The notes under the pieces: generated by a model
Told to the model about the DNA's origin: nothing
The model's database searches: none
The model's input: only the letters and a program-made list of their open reading frames with translations
Shown: positions 54,186-64,000 of the stretch, piece by piece
How positions within the stretch are numbered: position 1 is the first letter of the stretch
How the letters are laid out: every line of letters starts with the position of its first letter
Position numbers and translations under genes: made by a program
Assembly (NCBI RefSeq): GCF_902150045.1
Contig: NZ_CABFVU010000001.1
Coordinates: 248,001 to 312,000, forward strand
Length of the DNA stretch: 64,000 nt
Origin: Chitinophaga polysaccharea
Lineage (GTDB): Bacteria > Bacteroidota > Bacteroidia > Chitinophagales > Chitinophagaceae
Direction of reading: 5' to 3'

Positions 54186-57100
54186 CCGGATAAACTTTGC
54201 CGCCTGAAAAAAGTACGGAAAATATTGTCTGTCGTGTTACTGTGTTTGTTAGGCCTTGTCATCCTGATAGGAATACTGGTGAACATCCCCGTGGTGCAGA
54301 ATTTCCTGGTGCATGAAGTGACCAGCCGTTTATCGCAGCAGCTCAAAACACGCGTGGAAATAGACCGCGTGAGCTTCCGGCTGTTCAACAGCATGCAACT
54401 GGAAGGCGCATTGATCGAAGATCAGCATAAAGACACTCTTTTGTACGCAGGCAAGCTACAGGTGCGCATTACAGACTGGTTCTTTTTCCAGGAAAAACCC
54501 ATCATCAAATTCATAGGGCTTGAAAATGCTGAGTTGAACCTGCTGCGCTCCCGCCAGGACTCAGTATGGAACTATCATTTCCTGGAGGAAGCATTCGGCT
54601 CCTCCAAACCGGATACCAGCAGCAAATCTTCCGGCGGCCTTTCCCTTGACCTGAAGAAAATTGATCTTAAAAATATCCGGCTGAACCAGGTGGATGCCTG
54701 GGTAGGTGAAGATATGCGAGCATCTGTCAAACGCATTTACCTCGATGCCAAAAACCTGGATCTGCAGAAACACAACATCGACATTCAGGAGCTCACACTT
54801 ACTGAGCCTAATTTTATTATCAGCAGTTATGCCGCTTCCCCCCTGCGCCGCCGGCGAAAACCAGCCCCGGACCATCCCGTGCCGGATACCGGGCAGCTGC
54901 AGCAGCTGCGCTGGAACAATGCCAACTGGAAACTGATCGTAAAGGAGCTCAATATTACAAACGGCATCTTTGGTGTGGATAACCCCGACGACAGCACGAA
55001 AATAGAGCCCGGCTATTTTGCCCCGCATCATATCCGGTTCAACGAAATAAATCTCTCCCTTACCAATACCAGCCTGGTAAAAGACAGTGTGATCGGCGAC
55101 CTTACCCTGCGCACAAAGGAACGCAGCGGCTTTGAAGTAAAAAAGCTGACCAGCCGGTTTAAAATGTCGCCCGTGGAAATGGAATTTTCACAGCTCGACC
55201 TGGAAACCAACCGCAGTCACATTGGCGACTACTACACCATGCAGTACAGCGATATCAGTGATATGAGCGATTATATCAATGATGTGTTCATGCAGGCCCG
55301 GTTTAAAAACTGTAAGCTGTCGTCAGATGATATTGCTTTTTTTGCACCGCCCCTTTCCACCTGGAAAAAGGAAATTACCCTGAGCGGTAAAGCCAGGGGA
55401 CCAGTCAGCAACCTGAAAGCATCGGAAATAGACCTCACCGCCGGCGCCACTACCCGTCTTAAAGGAAGCCTTGAAATGCGTGGACTGCCTGATATCTTCG
55501 AAACATTCATCGATTTTCATACAGAGGAACTGGTGACTACCGGTAATGATGTGATGCAGATCATGCCAGTGGTGAAAGATATTGTGAATACCGTGCGCAT
55601 TGACCGCCTTTCGAATATCCGCTTCCAGGGAAGCTATACCGGGTTCATCAACGACTTTGTGGCCTATGGCCAGTTCCAGACCAATCTTGGTAAACTGAAC
55701 TCCGATCTTAACTTTAAAACCAGCCGGGATATTCCCGTTTACTCCGGGAGCCTGAAAGCCGTGAACTTTGATATCGGCAGTCTCTTTAACAATACCAATC
55801 TTTCCACTATCTCCCTGGATGCTAAAGTAGATGGCGCAGGCTTTAACTTTAAAACGCTGAAAGCTACCGTGGATGCTGATGTTCAGGAGATATCCCTGTT
55901 TGGTTACAATTATAAGAATATCAAAACCAAGGGAGAAATGAGCCGCAAATTCTTTAACGGTTCCCTCACGGCCAATGATCCCAACCTGGATATGGATTTT
56001 GCGGGGACCATTGATTTTAATGCAGCCCTTCCCGAATTCAAATTTAATTCAGAGATCCGCAAAAGCGATTTGAAAGCCCTGCATATCACGGAAGATTCGG
56101 TAACCTTACAAGCCAAACTGGAACTGAATTTTGTGGGTAGCAATATCGATAACTTCAATGGTACCGCAAGGATGTACGAGGTATCTGCCTTTAAAGACAA
56201 CCGCCGCCTTGAATTCGATTCGCTTTATGTATCGTCGCATATGGCCGGTAACGAGAAGCTGCTTGAATTTTCCGGCAGTGAGATCGGCGGCTTTGTAAAA
56301 GGGCAATACAACTTCCTCCAGCTGCCTGACGCTTTTAAACTGCTCCTCAACAAATATTATCCCAGCTACTTCAGTGCGCCGCAAACTACCGTTATCAACC
56401 AGGATTTCACCTACGCTATTAACTTCGGCGAAGTGGATAAACTGCTGAGTGGGTTTACCAAACAGTTTTCCGGTTTTGACCACGCCACTGTAACCGGCGC
56501 CCTCAATACCATGAACGGCGGCAACCTGGCATTGAACATCCAGATACCGGAGGCCGGTTATCAGGGATATCATGTACAGGACCTGCAGATCAGGGGAGAT
56601 GGCAACTTCAATAAGGTCAATATCAGTACAAGCATTGGCAAGGTACTGTCAGGCAAAAACGTGATCCTCGAAAACCCGTTGATACTGGCCAGTTCAGGGC
56701 ACGACACCTCCTTTGTGAAAGTAGACCTGGCAGCAGAAGATACTTCTTCCCTGGATGGTTTCTATGCACGTATCATTACCGTGGCCGACGGACTGAAGAT
56801 CAATTTCCTCAACAGCGCCTTCACCGTGAACGAGCGGCAATGGAATGTTACCCCCGGCAATGAAATATACTGGAGCAAACATTTCCTCACCGTAAAAAAC
56901 CTGCGGGTAACCAGGAATGATCAAAGCATTACAGTGGAAACCAATGAATATAATCCCGATGAGTCGAAGTTCATTGTTACCCTGAAGAACCTGAACCTGG
57001 CTGATGTAATTCCCTCCCAGCTGATAGCTACACGGGTGGAAGGGATCACTGATGGTACTATCAATATTGCAGATCCCACCGCAAACCTCGATATCAATAC

Positions 57101-59030
57101 CGCGCTCAGAACACGGGAGCTGCGTATAGACAATGATTCCATCGGCCTGTTGAATATAGATGGCACCTATCATCACCTCACCGGTAATGCTACATTTAAC
57201 ATTCAATCTGATAATGCCGGGATGGCTTTCCTGGCACAGGGTAAAATAGGGCTATCGGCCACCAACAACGGTATAGACGCCAGTGTTAAATTCAACGGCG
57301 CCTCTGTCAGCTTACTGAACAAATACCTCGCAGGCTATGTATCCAATCTTACCGGTGCAGTGACCGGGACCTTAAATGTAGAGGGCACCACGCAGCTGCC
57401 TTCCGTTAAGGGCGCGCTTACACTGGATACCGTAGGGGTTACGGTAGACTATCTGGGCACTCATTACCGCATTCCCAAACTGAATGTGAATGTGGACGAC
57501 AACCTGATTGAATTCGGCAACTTCCTGCTGGTAGATAAATACAATACGAAAGGTACCGCCAGCGGTTATATCAGCCACGATCATTTCGACAAGCTCAATT
57601 TTGATTTTGATGTTACCGGCCGCGGTTTCCTGTTCCTGAATACCAGCGCCACCGACAACGACCTGTTCTACGGGGATGTGCTGGCCGATGGTAAAGTATA
57701 TTTCTCCGGCCCGCTGAATGACATGCAGATGCGTATCCTGGCGCGCCCGATCAAAGGCACCCACTTCTATCTTCCTATGTCCGACAGTAAGGATATCGGG
57801 AAGTACGACTACATCACCTTCAAAACCTATGGCACAGAGATCGTTGAGAAGAAGAAGAAAAAAGACAACACCAAACTGACCGTAAAGCTGGATATTGCCG
57901 CCAATCCTGATGCGCAGATCGATGTGATCCTGGACGCCACCACCGGCGATATTATTTCCGCCAACGGTACAGGTAACCTGCAGATCACCGTGAATACGGA
58001 AGGCGATTTCACTATGTTTGGTAACTACGAGATCAACAACGGGTCCTATAACTTCACTTTCCAGCGGCTCACCAGCTGGAAGTTCGATATAGAAAAGAAC
58101 AGTACCATTACCTGGAACGGCGATCCTTCAGAGGCCAGGGTAAACATTATGGCCAAATATTCGCTGCCAAAGGTAAGCCTGTACAACCTGGTAGGCCAGG
58201 GTACCAATATCAGCACAGACAAGCTGGCTACGCGCACGGAAAAAGTGGATGTGCTGATCAACCTCCGCGGCGCCCTGCTGAAACCCGACATCACTTACTC
58301 CATTGAATTGCCCGAGGTAGGCAGCCTGGCGTATGAAAGCGGTGTAGCTGCGCACCTGAAAGAGATCAATAACGACCAGAACAAAGCACTGTTCCAGGTG
58401 TGGGGATTACTGTTCTCCAACCAGTTCCTCCCGGATGATGCCACCACTACAGCAGCCGCGAATGTGGGCATTACCGGTAAAAACAGTGTGGGCCAGGCAT
58501 TGTCGGCACAGGCGCAGGCTATTCTGAACAACATTACCGGCACATTGCTGAAAGGAAGCGGCATTGGAGTGAATGTGAATTACCGTGCCTATAACGTGGG
58601 CGGGCCGCAGGATAACTCCTCAGTAGACCGTAACCAGGTGAGCGCAGGTATTACCAGTAACTTATTCAACAACCGTTTCCGTTTATACGCCGGCGGCGAT
58701 TACGATTGGGGTAAAACGGCTACTTCCGCCAATACCAACCGGTTTGCCGGCGATTTCCGTATTGAATACCTTCTGACGCAGGATGGCCGGTTCCGTATCA
58801 ATGCTTTCAGTAAAACGGATTATGACGTGTATAACCTCAATAACCGTACGAAATCCGGTGTGGGTATTTCCTATATCAGGGAGTACAACCGCTTCAACGA
58901 GCTGTTCAACGACAGGCGGCGCAGGCGTACGCCACTGCTGGATTCCCTTCGCCGGGCAGCCATGCTGAAACAAGAGCAACAGGATTCATTGCGGGCAAAA
59001 ACAGATTCCACTAATATTGAACAGCCCTGA
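54183..59030 (+). CDS. tamB: Translocation and assembly module TamB (DUF490)
   Basis: Very large inner-membrane-anchored protein spanning the periplasm, moving lipids or beta-barrel proteins to the outer membrane. About 1615 residues. N-terminal membrane anchor (VVLLCLLGLVILIGILVNIPVVQNFL), AsmA-like start (VTSRLSQQLKTRVEIDRVSF), long repeated beta-strand region and C-terminal TamB domain (PDITYSIELPEVGS, VWGLLFSNQFLPD, YLLTQDGRFRINAFSKTDYD). The start is uncertain: no ATG precedes the anchor. TTG 54183 lies in the -7 box. CTG 54204 would give the expected KKVRKIL start. Ends at a hairpin before the convergent ribBA. Confidence 0.9.
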   Translation: MPDKLCRLKKVRKILSVVLLCLLGLVILIGILVNIPVVQNFLVHEVTSRLSQQLKTRVEIDRVSFRLFNSMQLEGALIEDQHKDTLLYAGKLQVRITDWFFFQEKPIIKFIGLENAELNLLRSRQDSVWNYHFLEEAFGSSKPDTSSKSSGGLSLDLKKIDLKNIRLNQVDAWVGEDMRASVKRIYLDAKNLDLQKHNIDIQELTLTEPNFIISSYAASPLRRRRKPAPDHPVPDTGQLQQLRWNNANWKLIVKELNITNGIFGVDNPDDSTKIEPGYFAPHHIRFNEINLSLTNTSLVKDSVIGDLTLRTKERSGFEVKKLTSRFKMSPVEMEFSQLDLETNRSHIGDYYTMQYSDISDMSDYINDVFMQARFKNCKLSSDDIAFFAPPLSTWKKEITLSGKARGPVSNLKASEIDLTAGATTRLKGSLEMRGLPDIFETFIDFHTEELVTTGNDVMQIMPVVKDIVNTVRIDRLSNIRFQGSYTGFINDFVAYGQFQTNLGKLNSDLNFKTSRDIPVYSGSLKAVNFDIGSLFNNTNLSTISLDAKVDGAGFNFKTLKATVDADVQEISLFGYNYKNIKTKGEMSRKFFNGSLTANDPNLDMDFAGTIDFNAALPEFKFNSEIRKSDLKALHITEDSVTLQAKLELNFVGSNIDNFNGTARMYEVSAFKDNRRLEFDSLYVSSHMAGNEKLLEFSGSEIGGFVKGQYNFLQLPDAFKLLLNKYYPSYFSAPQTTVINQDFTYAINFGEVDKLLSGFTKQFSGFDHATVTGALNTMNGGNLALNIQIPEAGYQGYHVQDLQIRGDGNFNKVNISTSIGKVLSGKNVILENPLILASSGHDTSFVKVDLAAEDTSSLDGFYARIITVADGLKINFLNSAFTVNERQWNVTPGNEIYWSKHFLTVKNLRVTRNDQSITVETNEYNPDESKFIVTLKNLNLADVIPSQLIATRVEGITDGTINIADPTANLDINTALRTRELRIDNDSIGLLNIDGTYHHLTGNATFNIQSDNAGMAFLAQGKIGLSATNNGIDASVKFNGASVSLLNKYLAGYVSNLTGAVTGTLNVEGTTQLPSVKGALTLDTVGVTVDYLGTHYRIPKLNVNVDDNLIEFGNFLLVDKYNTKGTASGYISHDHFDKLNFDFDVTGRGFLFLNTSATDNDLFYGDVLADGKVYFSGPLNDMQMRILARPIKGTHFYLPMSDSKDIGKYDYITFKTYGTEIVEKKKKKDNTKLTVKLDIAANPDAQIDVILDATTGDIISANGTGNLQITVNTEGDFTMFGNYEINNGSYNFTFQRLTSWKFDIEKNSTITWNGDPSEARVNIMAKYSLPKVSLYNLVGQGTNISTDKLATRTEKVDVLINLRGALLKPDITYSIELPEVGSLAYESGVAAHLKEINNDQNKALFQVWGLLFSNQFLPDDATTTAAANVGITGKNSVGQALSAQAQAILNNITGTLLKGSGIGVNVNYRAYNVGGPQDNSSVDRNQVSAGITSNLFNNRFRLYAGGDYDWGKTATSANTNRFAGDFRIEYLLTQDGRFRINAFSKTDYDVYNLNNRTKSGVGISYIREYNRFNELFNDRRRRRTPLLDSLRRAAMLKQEQQDSLRAKTDSTNIEQP

Positions 59031-59039
59031 AACAACAAA

Positions 59040-59065
59040 GGAGCAACAACTGCTGTTGTTACTCC
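59040..59065. terminator. Hairpin between tamB and ribBA
   Basis: GGAGCAACAAC (59040-59050) pairs with GTTGTTACTCC (59055-59065), one mismatch, loop TGCT. No T-run on either side, but the position between convergent genes fits a terminator. Confidence 0.55.
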
Positions 59066-59133
59066 CTGATGTGGTTTACTTTGCAGGAATATAATCATTC
59101 CTTACTTACGCGTTCCCATTAACGGTCACCGGT

Positions 59134-60336
59134 TTATCCTTTAAGAATGTCGTGCCCTAATTTGTCGCGCTTGGTCCTGAGATAATTCTCATTGTGCGGG
59201 TTGGGATGGATTTCGATGGGTACGTTTTCCACCACTTCCAGGCCATAACCGCTTAACCCGGCGCGTTTGCGGGGGTTGTTGGTAATGAGGCGGAGTTTGC
59301 AGATACCAAGGTGGCGCAGGATCTGTGCACCTACCCCATAATCGCGTTCATCCATTTTAAAGCCCAGTTCCAGGTTGGCTTCCACGGTGTCCATGCCTTC
59401 TTCCTGCAGCTTGTAGGCTTTCAGTTTATTCATCAGGCCAATACCTCTTCCTTCCTGGTTCATATATAATATAAGGCCTTTCCCTTCTTTTTCCACCATT
59501 TGCATGGCTGCGTGCAGTTGTTCGCCACAGTCGCAGCGCAGGGAGTGAAGGATATCCCCTGTTACACAGGAGGAATGCACCCTTACCAGTACCGGTTCGT
59601 CTTTTTTCCAATCGCCTTTCTTCAACGCCATGTGAATTTCACCTGAGTTGATCTGTTTGAAAGCGATCAGTTCAAAGTTGCCGTATTTGGTAGGCATTTG
59701 TACTTTCACACCTTCTTCTATCAGCGTTTCTGTGCTGAGGAGGTAAGCGATCAGGTCTTTTATGGAGATGAGTTTAAGGTCGAATTTGGTGGCGATTTCG
59801 CGGAGTTCCGGGAGGCGGGCCATGGAGCCGTCTTCATTCATGATTTCCACGAGTACACCGGCAGGTTCAAATCCTGCGAGGCGGGCCAGGTCTATAGTGG
59901 CTTCCGTATGTCCTGAACGGCGTAAAACGCCGCCGGTTTTTGCTTTCAGCGGAAATATATGGCCGGGTTTACCCAAATGTTCCGGTTTGGTATTGGGATC
60001 GATGAGTGCCTGAACGGTTTTAGCCCTGTCGTGCGCAGAAATACCAGTGGTGCATCCATGGCCGAGCAGGTCTACAGAAACGGTGAAAGGGGTTTGGTGC
60101 AGGGCGGTGTTATCACGAACCATGAGGTCCAGTCCCAGTTCTTCGCAGCGCTCTTCCACCAGCGGTGCGCAGATGAGCCCACGGCCGTGGGTGCTCATAA
60201 AGTTGATAATTTCGGGTGTTACATTGCGTGCTGCCGTGATAAAATCACCTTCATTTTCACGGTCCTCGTCATCTACCACGATCACCAGTTTACCGTTTTT
60301 TATATCTTCTATTGCTGCTTCTATTGTATCTAACAT
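59134..60336 (-). CDS. ribBA: Bifunctional DHBP synthase / GTP cyclohydrolase II
   Basis: Makes both riboflavin precursors: 3,4-dihydroxy-2-butanone 4-phosphate from ribulose 5-phosphate, and the pyrimidine intermediate from GTP. 400 residues. RibB domain 1-200 with [21 protein letters not shown] and [13 protein letters not shown]; RibA domain 205-400 with zinc ligands [20 protein letters not shown] and [13 protein letters not shown], and ending [14 protein letters not shown]. Start ATG 60336, 36 bp downstream of a TAACTTTG -7 element. No FMN riboswitch fold is evident in the short leader. Confidence 0.95.
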   Translation of the reverse strand: MLDTIEAAIEDIKNGKLVIVVDDEDRENEGDFITAARNVTPEIINFMSTHGRGLICAPLVEERCEELGLDLMVRDNTALHQTPFTVSVDLLGHGCTTGISAHDRAKTVQALIDPNTKPEHLGKPGHIFPLKAKTGGVLRRSGHTEATIDLARLAGFEPAGVLVEIMNEDGSMARLPELREIATKFDLKLISIKDLIAYLLSTETLIEEGVKVQMPTKYGNFELIAFKQINSGEIHMALKKGDWKKDEPVLVRVHSSCVTGDILHSLRCDCGEQLHAAMQMVEKEGKGLILYMNQEGRGIGLMNKLKAYKLQEEGMDTVEANLELGFKMDERDYGVGAQILRHLGICKLRLITNNPRKRAGLSGYGLEVVENVPIEIHPNPHNENYLRTKRDKLGHDILKG

Positions 60337-60372
60337 ATAATATTCCCTCCGGGTCAGTAATGTTGAATTGCG

Positions 60373-60380
60373 CAAAGTTA
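60373..60380 (-). promoter_or_regulatory. -7 element of ribBA
   Basis: TAACTTTG on the minus strand (CAAAGTTA on plus), an exact TAnnTTTG match, 36 bp before the ATG. No -33 TTG at expected spacing. Confidence 0.5.
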
Positions 60381-60707
60381 CAACTTATACATGTGAAAAG
60401 TTGCTGGCAGAAGCAAGTGCTATACTATAGGAAACCCGTTGCAGGTATGTTAATTATACAGAAGAATTTTAACATATAACAGCGGGTTTACATTTAATAG
60501 CGGTTTATACACCTGAAACCCGATAAAGTTCAATGTGGGCGTATATATTTCTCATTATTAATATCTCATATTTGAGAAATCGTAATTATTGAGGAAATTC
60601 TTGAATAATCCTTTTACTAATATAGATATAGCTAGATGCCATTTAAATTTTGATATGCCGCTTGAGATATCCACAGTGTACTTAACAATTTGTTAATTCG
60701 GCGTTAA
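60381..60707. other. Intergenic region, no gene seen
   Basis: AT-rich stretch between the ribBA promoter and the operator-like palindrome of the Oar-like receptor. No frame or RNA fold could be supported. Confidence 0.45.
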
Positions 60708-60736
60708 AATTTTCCCAGGAAAATTGTTCAACTTTG
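60708..60736 (+). promoter_or_regulatory. Palindrome overlapping the promoter of the Oar-like receptor
   Basis: AATTTTCC (60708-60715), CA, GGAAAATT (60718-60725): a perfect inverted repeat. A near-consensus -7 box, CAACTTTG, follows at 60729-60736, 27 nt before the ATG. The palindrome thus occupies the promoter spacer, as an operator would. Confidence 0.5.
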
Positions 60737-60763
60737 CGTCTGAATCAACAATTTCTTTGCTTT

Positions 60764-63700
60764 ATGGGGTTTAAAAAACTACTCTTAACAACACTATTAC
60801 TTTTGTTTGTTTCCATCATCACTTTTGGTCAGGTTACTACCGGTAGTATGACCGGTTACGTAAAAGACGACAAAGGAGAAGGATTGATTGGCGCAACTGT
60901 AAAAGCAGTACACCTGCCATCCGGTACCATCTATGGTACTACCACGCAGGATGGCGGCCGTTACAACATTCCTAACATGAGGGTAGGTGGACCGTACACG
61001 ATTACAGTATCATTTATCAGCTACCAGGAACAAAAGGAGGAGAATGTGAGCCTGCCTTTGGGCCAGACATTCAAAATCGACTTTAAACTGCAGTCCTCTT
61101 CTACCGATCTGAAAGAGCTGGTAGTAACAGGTAAGCAAAGCAACACATTTAACAGTTCCCGTACCGGTGCGGCTACTTACATTTCGAGAGAGCAGTTACA
61201 GAACCTGCCTTCTCTGAACAGAGGTATCGCAGACTTCACCAAACTGACGCCACAATCAGGTAAAGGACTCACTTTTGCCGGCAGAAACAACCTCTACAAC
61301 TCCTTTACCGTAGATGGTTCCCTGTTCAGTAATGCCTTTGGTTTATCCGATTTACCAGGTGGCGCTACTAACTCCCAGCCTATCAGCCTGGATGCTATCG
61401 ATCAGATCCAGGTGAACCTTGCACCATATGATGTAAAGTTGAGCGGTTTTACCGGCGCTAACATCAACGCGGTAACTAAATCCGGTACCAACGAATTCTC
61501 CGCTTCCATTTATACCTTCATCAGAAGCAACGACCTTACAGGAGGTAAAGTAAAAGGTACAGATGTTAGTAAAGATCAGTATAATCTTAAGCAATACGGC
61601 TTCCGTGTAGGTGGCCCTATCATTAAGAATAAATTATTCTTCTTCGTAAACGGGGAACTGGAGAGACAAATCAATCCGGGAAGCACTTACCGGGCTAACC
61701 GCGGAACTAATGGTCCCGGTATCTCCAATGTACTGGCCTCCGATATGGACAAGGTAAAAGACGCACTGGTAAAATTAGGCTATGACCCTGGAGCTTACGA
61801 AAACTACGACTTTAACCAGAATAACGAAAAGGTAACGGCACGTATTGACTGGAATATCAATACAAAGAACAAGTTTAACTTCCGGTATTCCTACATGAAT
61901 GCCTTTAAAGATCTTAATGCCAGTGCCTCGAACTCAAACAGCGGACGTGGCCCAAGCCAAACCAGCTTGCTGTTCCAGAATACCAGCTATCGTCAGTATA
62001 ATAAGATCAACTCATACGTAGCGGAACTGAACAGCTCCATCTCCAACAAAATGTCTAACAACCTGTCCGTTACCTATAGCAGGTTCCGCGACTACCGTAC
62101 CACTCCAGGTGGTGCATTTCCATTGATTGACATCGAGGATGGCAATGGCAGGAACTATATCTCTGCCGGTTCAGAACCTTTCAGTGCTGTGAATAAACTG
62201 AACCAGGACCTGGTACAATTTGCCAATAACTTCAACCTGTACTCAGGTAAACATACCTGGACATTTGGTATAGCAGGTGAATACTTCAAGTTCAGTAACG
62301 CCTTTGCACAATTCTATCTCGGCCAGTTCCGTTACAAAGATATGGCCTCTGCACTGGCTGCACTGGGTGGCGACAAATCTGTGCAACCTACTTTGTACCA
62401 ATTGTCTTATTCTGCGATCAAAGGAAACGCTGCTCCTGCTGCTGAGCTGAATGCTGCTACTGCTTCCGCTTATGCCCAGGATGAATTCCAGATCAGGGAT
62501 AACTTCAAACTGACTTACGGCGTAAGGTTTGATGTTCCATTTTATCCAAAAAAACTGGCACACAACCCAACTATTGATTCCGTATCATTCCGTAATGGTG
62601 AACATCTGGACGTAAGCGTACTGCCTAAAGCCAAATTGATGATTTCACCCCGTGTTGGTTTCAACTGGGATGTGAAAAATGACCAGACCTTACAGATCCG
62701 TGGTGGATCCGGTATTTTTACCGGTCGTATTCCTTATGTATGGGCTGTTAACCAGGCGGGCCAAAATGGACTGTTGTATGGTAATGACAGAATCAGCAAC
62801 TTCACTACCAATCCACGTCCATTTAATACTGATCCCAAAGCATACATACCAGCTAATCCTGCAGCGCCGAGCAGTGTGTTGATCAACGTAATGTCTCCTG
62901 ATTTCAAATATCCGCAGATATGGCGTACCAACCTGGCTGTAGACGTTGTTTTACCTGGTAAAATATTAGGTACTTTCGAAGGTATCTATACCAAAGATAT
63001 CAACGCGGTATTCCACAGAGATGCCAACCTGGTAAACCCAAGCGGTAAATCAGTAGGTCCGGGTGCACGCGATACCTTCCCTTCACCTAACCGTGTAAGC
63101 TCAAAAGCTACCAACGCTATTGTATTGGATAATACCTCCAAAGGCTGGTCGTATTCATTATCTGCACAGTTCTCCAAAACATTTGATTTCGGTTTGTCCG
63201 CTTCCGCGGCCTACGCCTATCAAAATGCGAAGGATATCACTTCCAGCCCTGGATCACAAGCCGCCAGTGCTTTCAACGGTAACCAAATCGTAAATGATCC
63301 CAATAGCCCGGTATTATCTTACACTGGATTTCTGGTACAGCACAGAGTAGTGGCTACCTTATCTTACAAAATCCAGTATGCAAAAGTGTTGGCTACAACA
63401 GTATCTGTCATCTATGAAGGTTCTCCCTTCTCTGATGCGTTTAACAATACCCGTATCAGCTATGTATATGCTGGCGACATGAACAAAGATGGTGCTACCA
63501 CCAACAATGACCTGATCTACGTTCCAAAAAGTAAAGATGAGATCATTCTGATTCCGAGCAGAGTAGCTGCCGGTGCTCCTGCTGATACCCGTACACCTGA
63601 CCAGATCTGGAATGACCTTGATCAATTTATCTCCAAAGATAAATACCTGAACAGTCGCAGAGGACAGTTCGCAGAAAGAAACGGCGGTCAGTACCCCTGG

Positions 63701-63997
63701 TGGAATCACTTTGATGTTAAATTCATCCAGGACATCGATTTCGCGAAAATTGCTCCCAAAAGCAAGAGCAAATTGCAGGCGACCCTCGATATCATCAACT
63801 TCGGTAATCTGCTTAACAGCAACTGGGGCGTAGCAAAAACAATAAACACCCCTGCTTTCCTGACCTACCGCGATAGCAATGGTCCGGGCGGGCAGGCACG
63901 TTACTCATTCAATAACCTCAACAGTCCATTTATTGACTACACTGCTATTCTGTCCAGATGGCAAATGCAGGTTGGTATAAGATATATCTTCAACTAA
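60764..63997 (+). CDS. Oar-like TonB-dependent receptor
   Basis: 1077 residues, complete. Signal peptide MGFKKLLLTTLLLLFVSIIT, cleaved near TFGQ. Carboxypeptidase-regulatory domain MTGYVKDDKGEGLIGATVKA (to about 105), plug-like region (GNxx-type TLTPQSGKGLTFAGRNNLY and DAIDQIQVNLAPYDVKLSGF) and a long barrel ending QVGIRYIFN. GGPIIKNKLFFFVNGELERQ is typical of Oar/TonB proteins related to adhesion or peptide uptake. Arg and Gly codons favour CGT and GGT more than in neighbours, hinting at high expression. A TTG at 60734 lies inside the promoter, so the ATG at 60764 is used. Substrate unknown. Confidence 0.88.
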   Translation: MGFKKLLLTTLLLLFVSIITFGQVTTGSMTGYVKDDKGEGLIGATVKAVHLPSGTIYGTTTQDGGRYNIPNMRVGGPYTITVSFISYQEQKEENVSLPLGQTFKIDFKLQSSSTDLKELVVTGKQSNTFNSSRTGAATYISREQLQNLPSLNRGIADFTKLTPQSGKGLTFAGRNNLYNSFTVDGSLFSNAFGLSDLPGGATNSQPISLDAIDQIQVNLAPYDVKLSGFTGANINAVTKSGTNEFSASIYTFIRSNDLTGGKVKGTDVSKDQYNLKQYGFRVGGPIIKNKLFFFVNGELERQINPGSTYRANRGTNGPGISNVLASDMDKVKDALVKLGYDPGAYENYDFNQNNEKVTARIDWNINTKNKFNFRYSYMNAFKDLNASASNSNSGRGPSQTSLLFQNTSYRQYNKINSYVAELNSSISNKMSNNLSVTYSRFRDYRTTPGGAFPLIDIEDGNGRNYISAGSEPFSAVNKLNQDLVQFANNFNLYSGKHTWTFGIAGEYFKFSNAFAQFYLGQFRYKDMASALAALGGDKSVQPTLYQLSYSAIKGNAAPAAELNAATASAYAQDEFQIRDNFKLTYGVRFDVPFYPKKLAHNPTIDSVSFRNGEHLDVSVLPKAKLMISPRVGFNWDVKNDQTLQIRGGSGIFTGRIPYVWAVNQAGQNGLLYGNDRISNFTTNPRPFNTDPKAYIPANPAAPSSVLINVMSPDFKYPQIWRTNLAVDVVLPGKILGTFEGIYTKDINAVFHRDANLVNPSGKSVGPGARDTFPSPNRVSSKATNAIVLDNTSKGWSYSLSAQFSKTFDFGLSASAAYAYQNAKDITSSPGSQAASAFNGNQIVNDPNSPVLSYTGFLVQHRVVATLSYKIQYAKVLATTVSVIYEGSPFSDAFNNTRISYVYAGDMNKDGATTNNDLIYVPKSKDEIILIPSRVAAGAPADTRTPDQIWNDLDQFISKDKYLNSRRGQFAERNGGQYPWWNHFDVKFIQDIDFAKIAPKSKSKLQATLDIINFGNLLNSNWGVAKTINTPAFLTYRDSNGPGGQARYSFNNLNSPFIDYTAILSRWQMQVGIRYIFN

Positions 63998-64000
63998 TCA

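Noticed and set aside
60337-60372. FMN riboswitch in front of ribBA
   Set aside because: The leader after the -7 box is only about 30 nt, too short for an RFN element, and no conserved core was seen.

Overview
The window is a chromosomal stretch of a Bacteroidota bacterium, most likely a Chitinophagaceae member close to Chitinophaga. The evidence is two SusC/SusD outer-membrane uptake operons, several carboxypeptidase-regulatory-domain beta-barrel receptors, FecR/ECF-sigma signalling, Bacteroidota-type promoters (TTG, 19-21 nt, TAnnTTTG) in front of two tRNA-His genes, many lipoproteins, and no recognisable Shine-Dalgarno sequences. No plasmid, phage, transposase or CRISPR feature was found. 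Genus placement is inference from gene content.

Layout. 1-5.9 kb: truncated aspartase, secreted lipase, two conserved genes of unknown role separated by a 195-bp near-palindrome, a duplicated tRNA-His unit and a DUF445 membrane protein. 6-11.3 kb: two tandem paralogous outer-membrane beta-barrel proteins; the first has a double palindromic operator-like motif in front of its promoter. 11.3-16.9 kb: housekeeping genes (isoaspartyl methyltransferase, phosphohexomutase, DUF2279, phosphoribosyltransferase) and a membrane-bound ferredoxin-like subunit. 16.9-28.9 kb: an apparent accessory block of two frameshifted secreted proteins and a six-gene operon (ECF sigma, FecR anti-sigma, STN-containing SusC, SusD, DUF4843, PKD-like lipoprotein). 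It lies between the ferredoxin-like gene and its usual partner, a CCG-domain Fe-S protein at 28.9 kb, and seems to have split that pair.

28.9-38.2 kb: a dense plus-strand core run: Fe-S protein, a small conserved protein, miaB, a sigma-54-type activator, lptE, a TPR-like protein, secG, mltG, a YihY/BrkB membrane protein and a peroxiredoxin-like protein. One 55-codon ORF is encoded on the opposite strand. 38.3-44.7 kb: an M14 metallopeptidase, diverging from a gamma-glutamyltransferase / DinB-like / lipoprotein / oxoamine-synthase-like cluster. 44.7-51.2 kb: a second SusC-SusD operon carrying a fasciclin lipoprotein and a DUF5007-like lipoprotein, with no sigma/anti-sigma genes. 51.7-53.6 kb: a Crp-like regulator and an unusual metallo-beta-lactamase-fold/MoaF-like protein. 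54-64 kb: giant TamB, RibBA on the opposite strand, and a large Oar-like TonB-dependent receptor.

Together the region is about envelope biology: outer-membrane uptake (SusCD, Oar-like), envelope assembly (LptE, TamB, SecG), peptidoglycan processing (MltG) and secreted hydrolases, with a few core metabolic genes between. No sequence search was run. Family names rest on motif recognition and recalled family knowledge.
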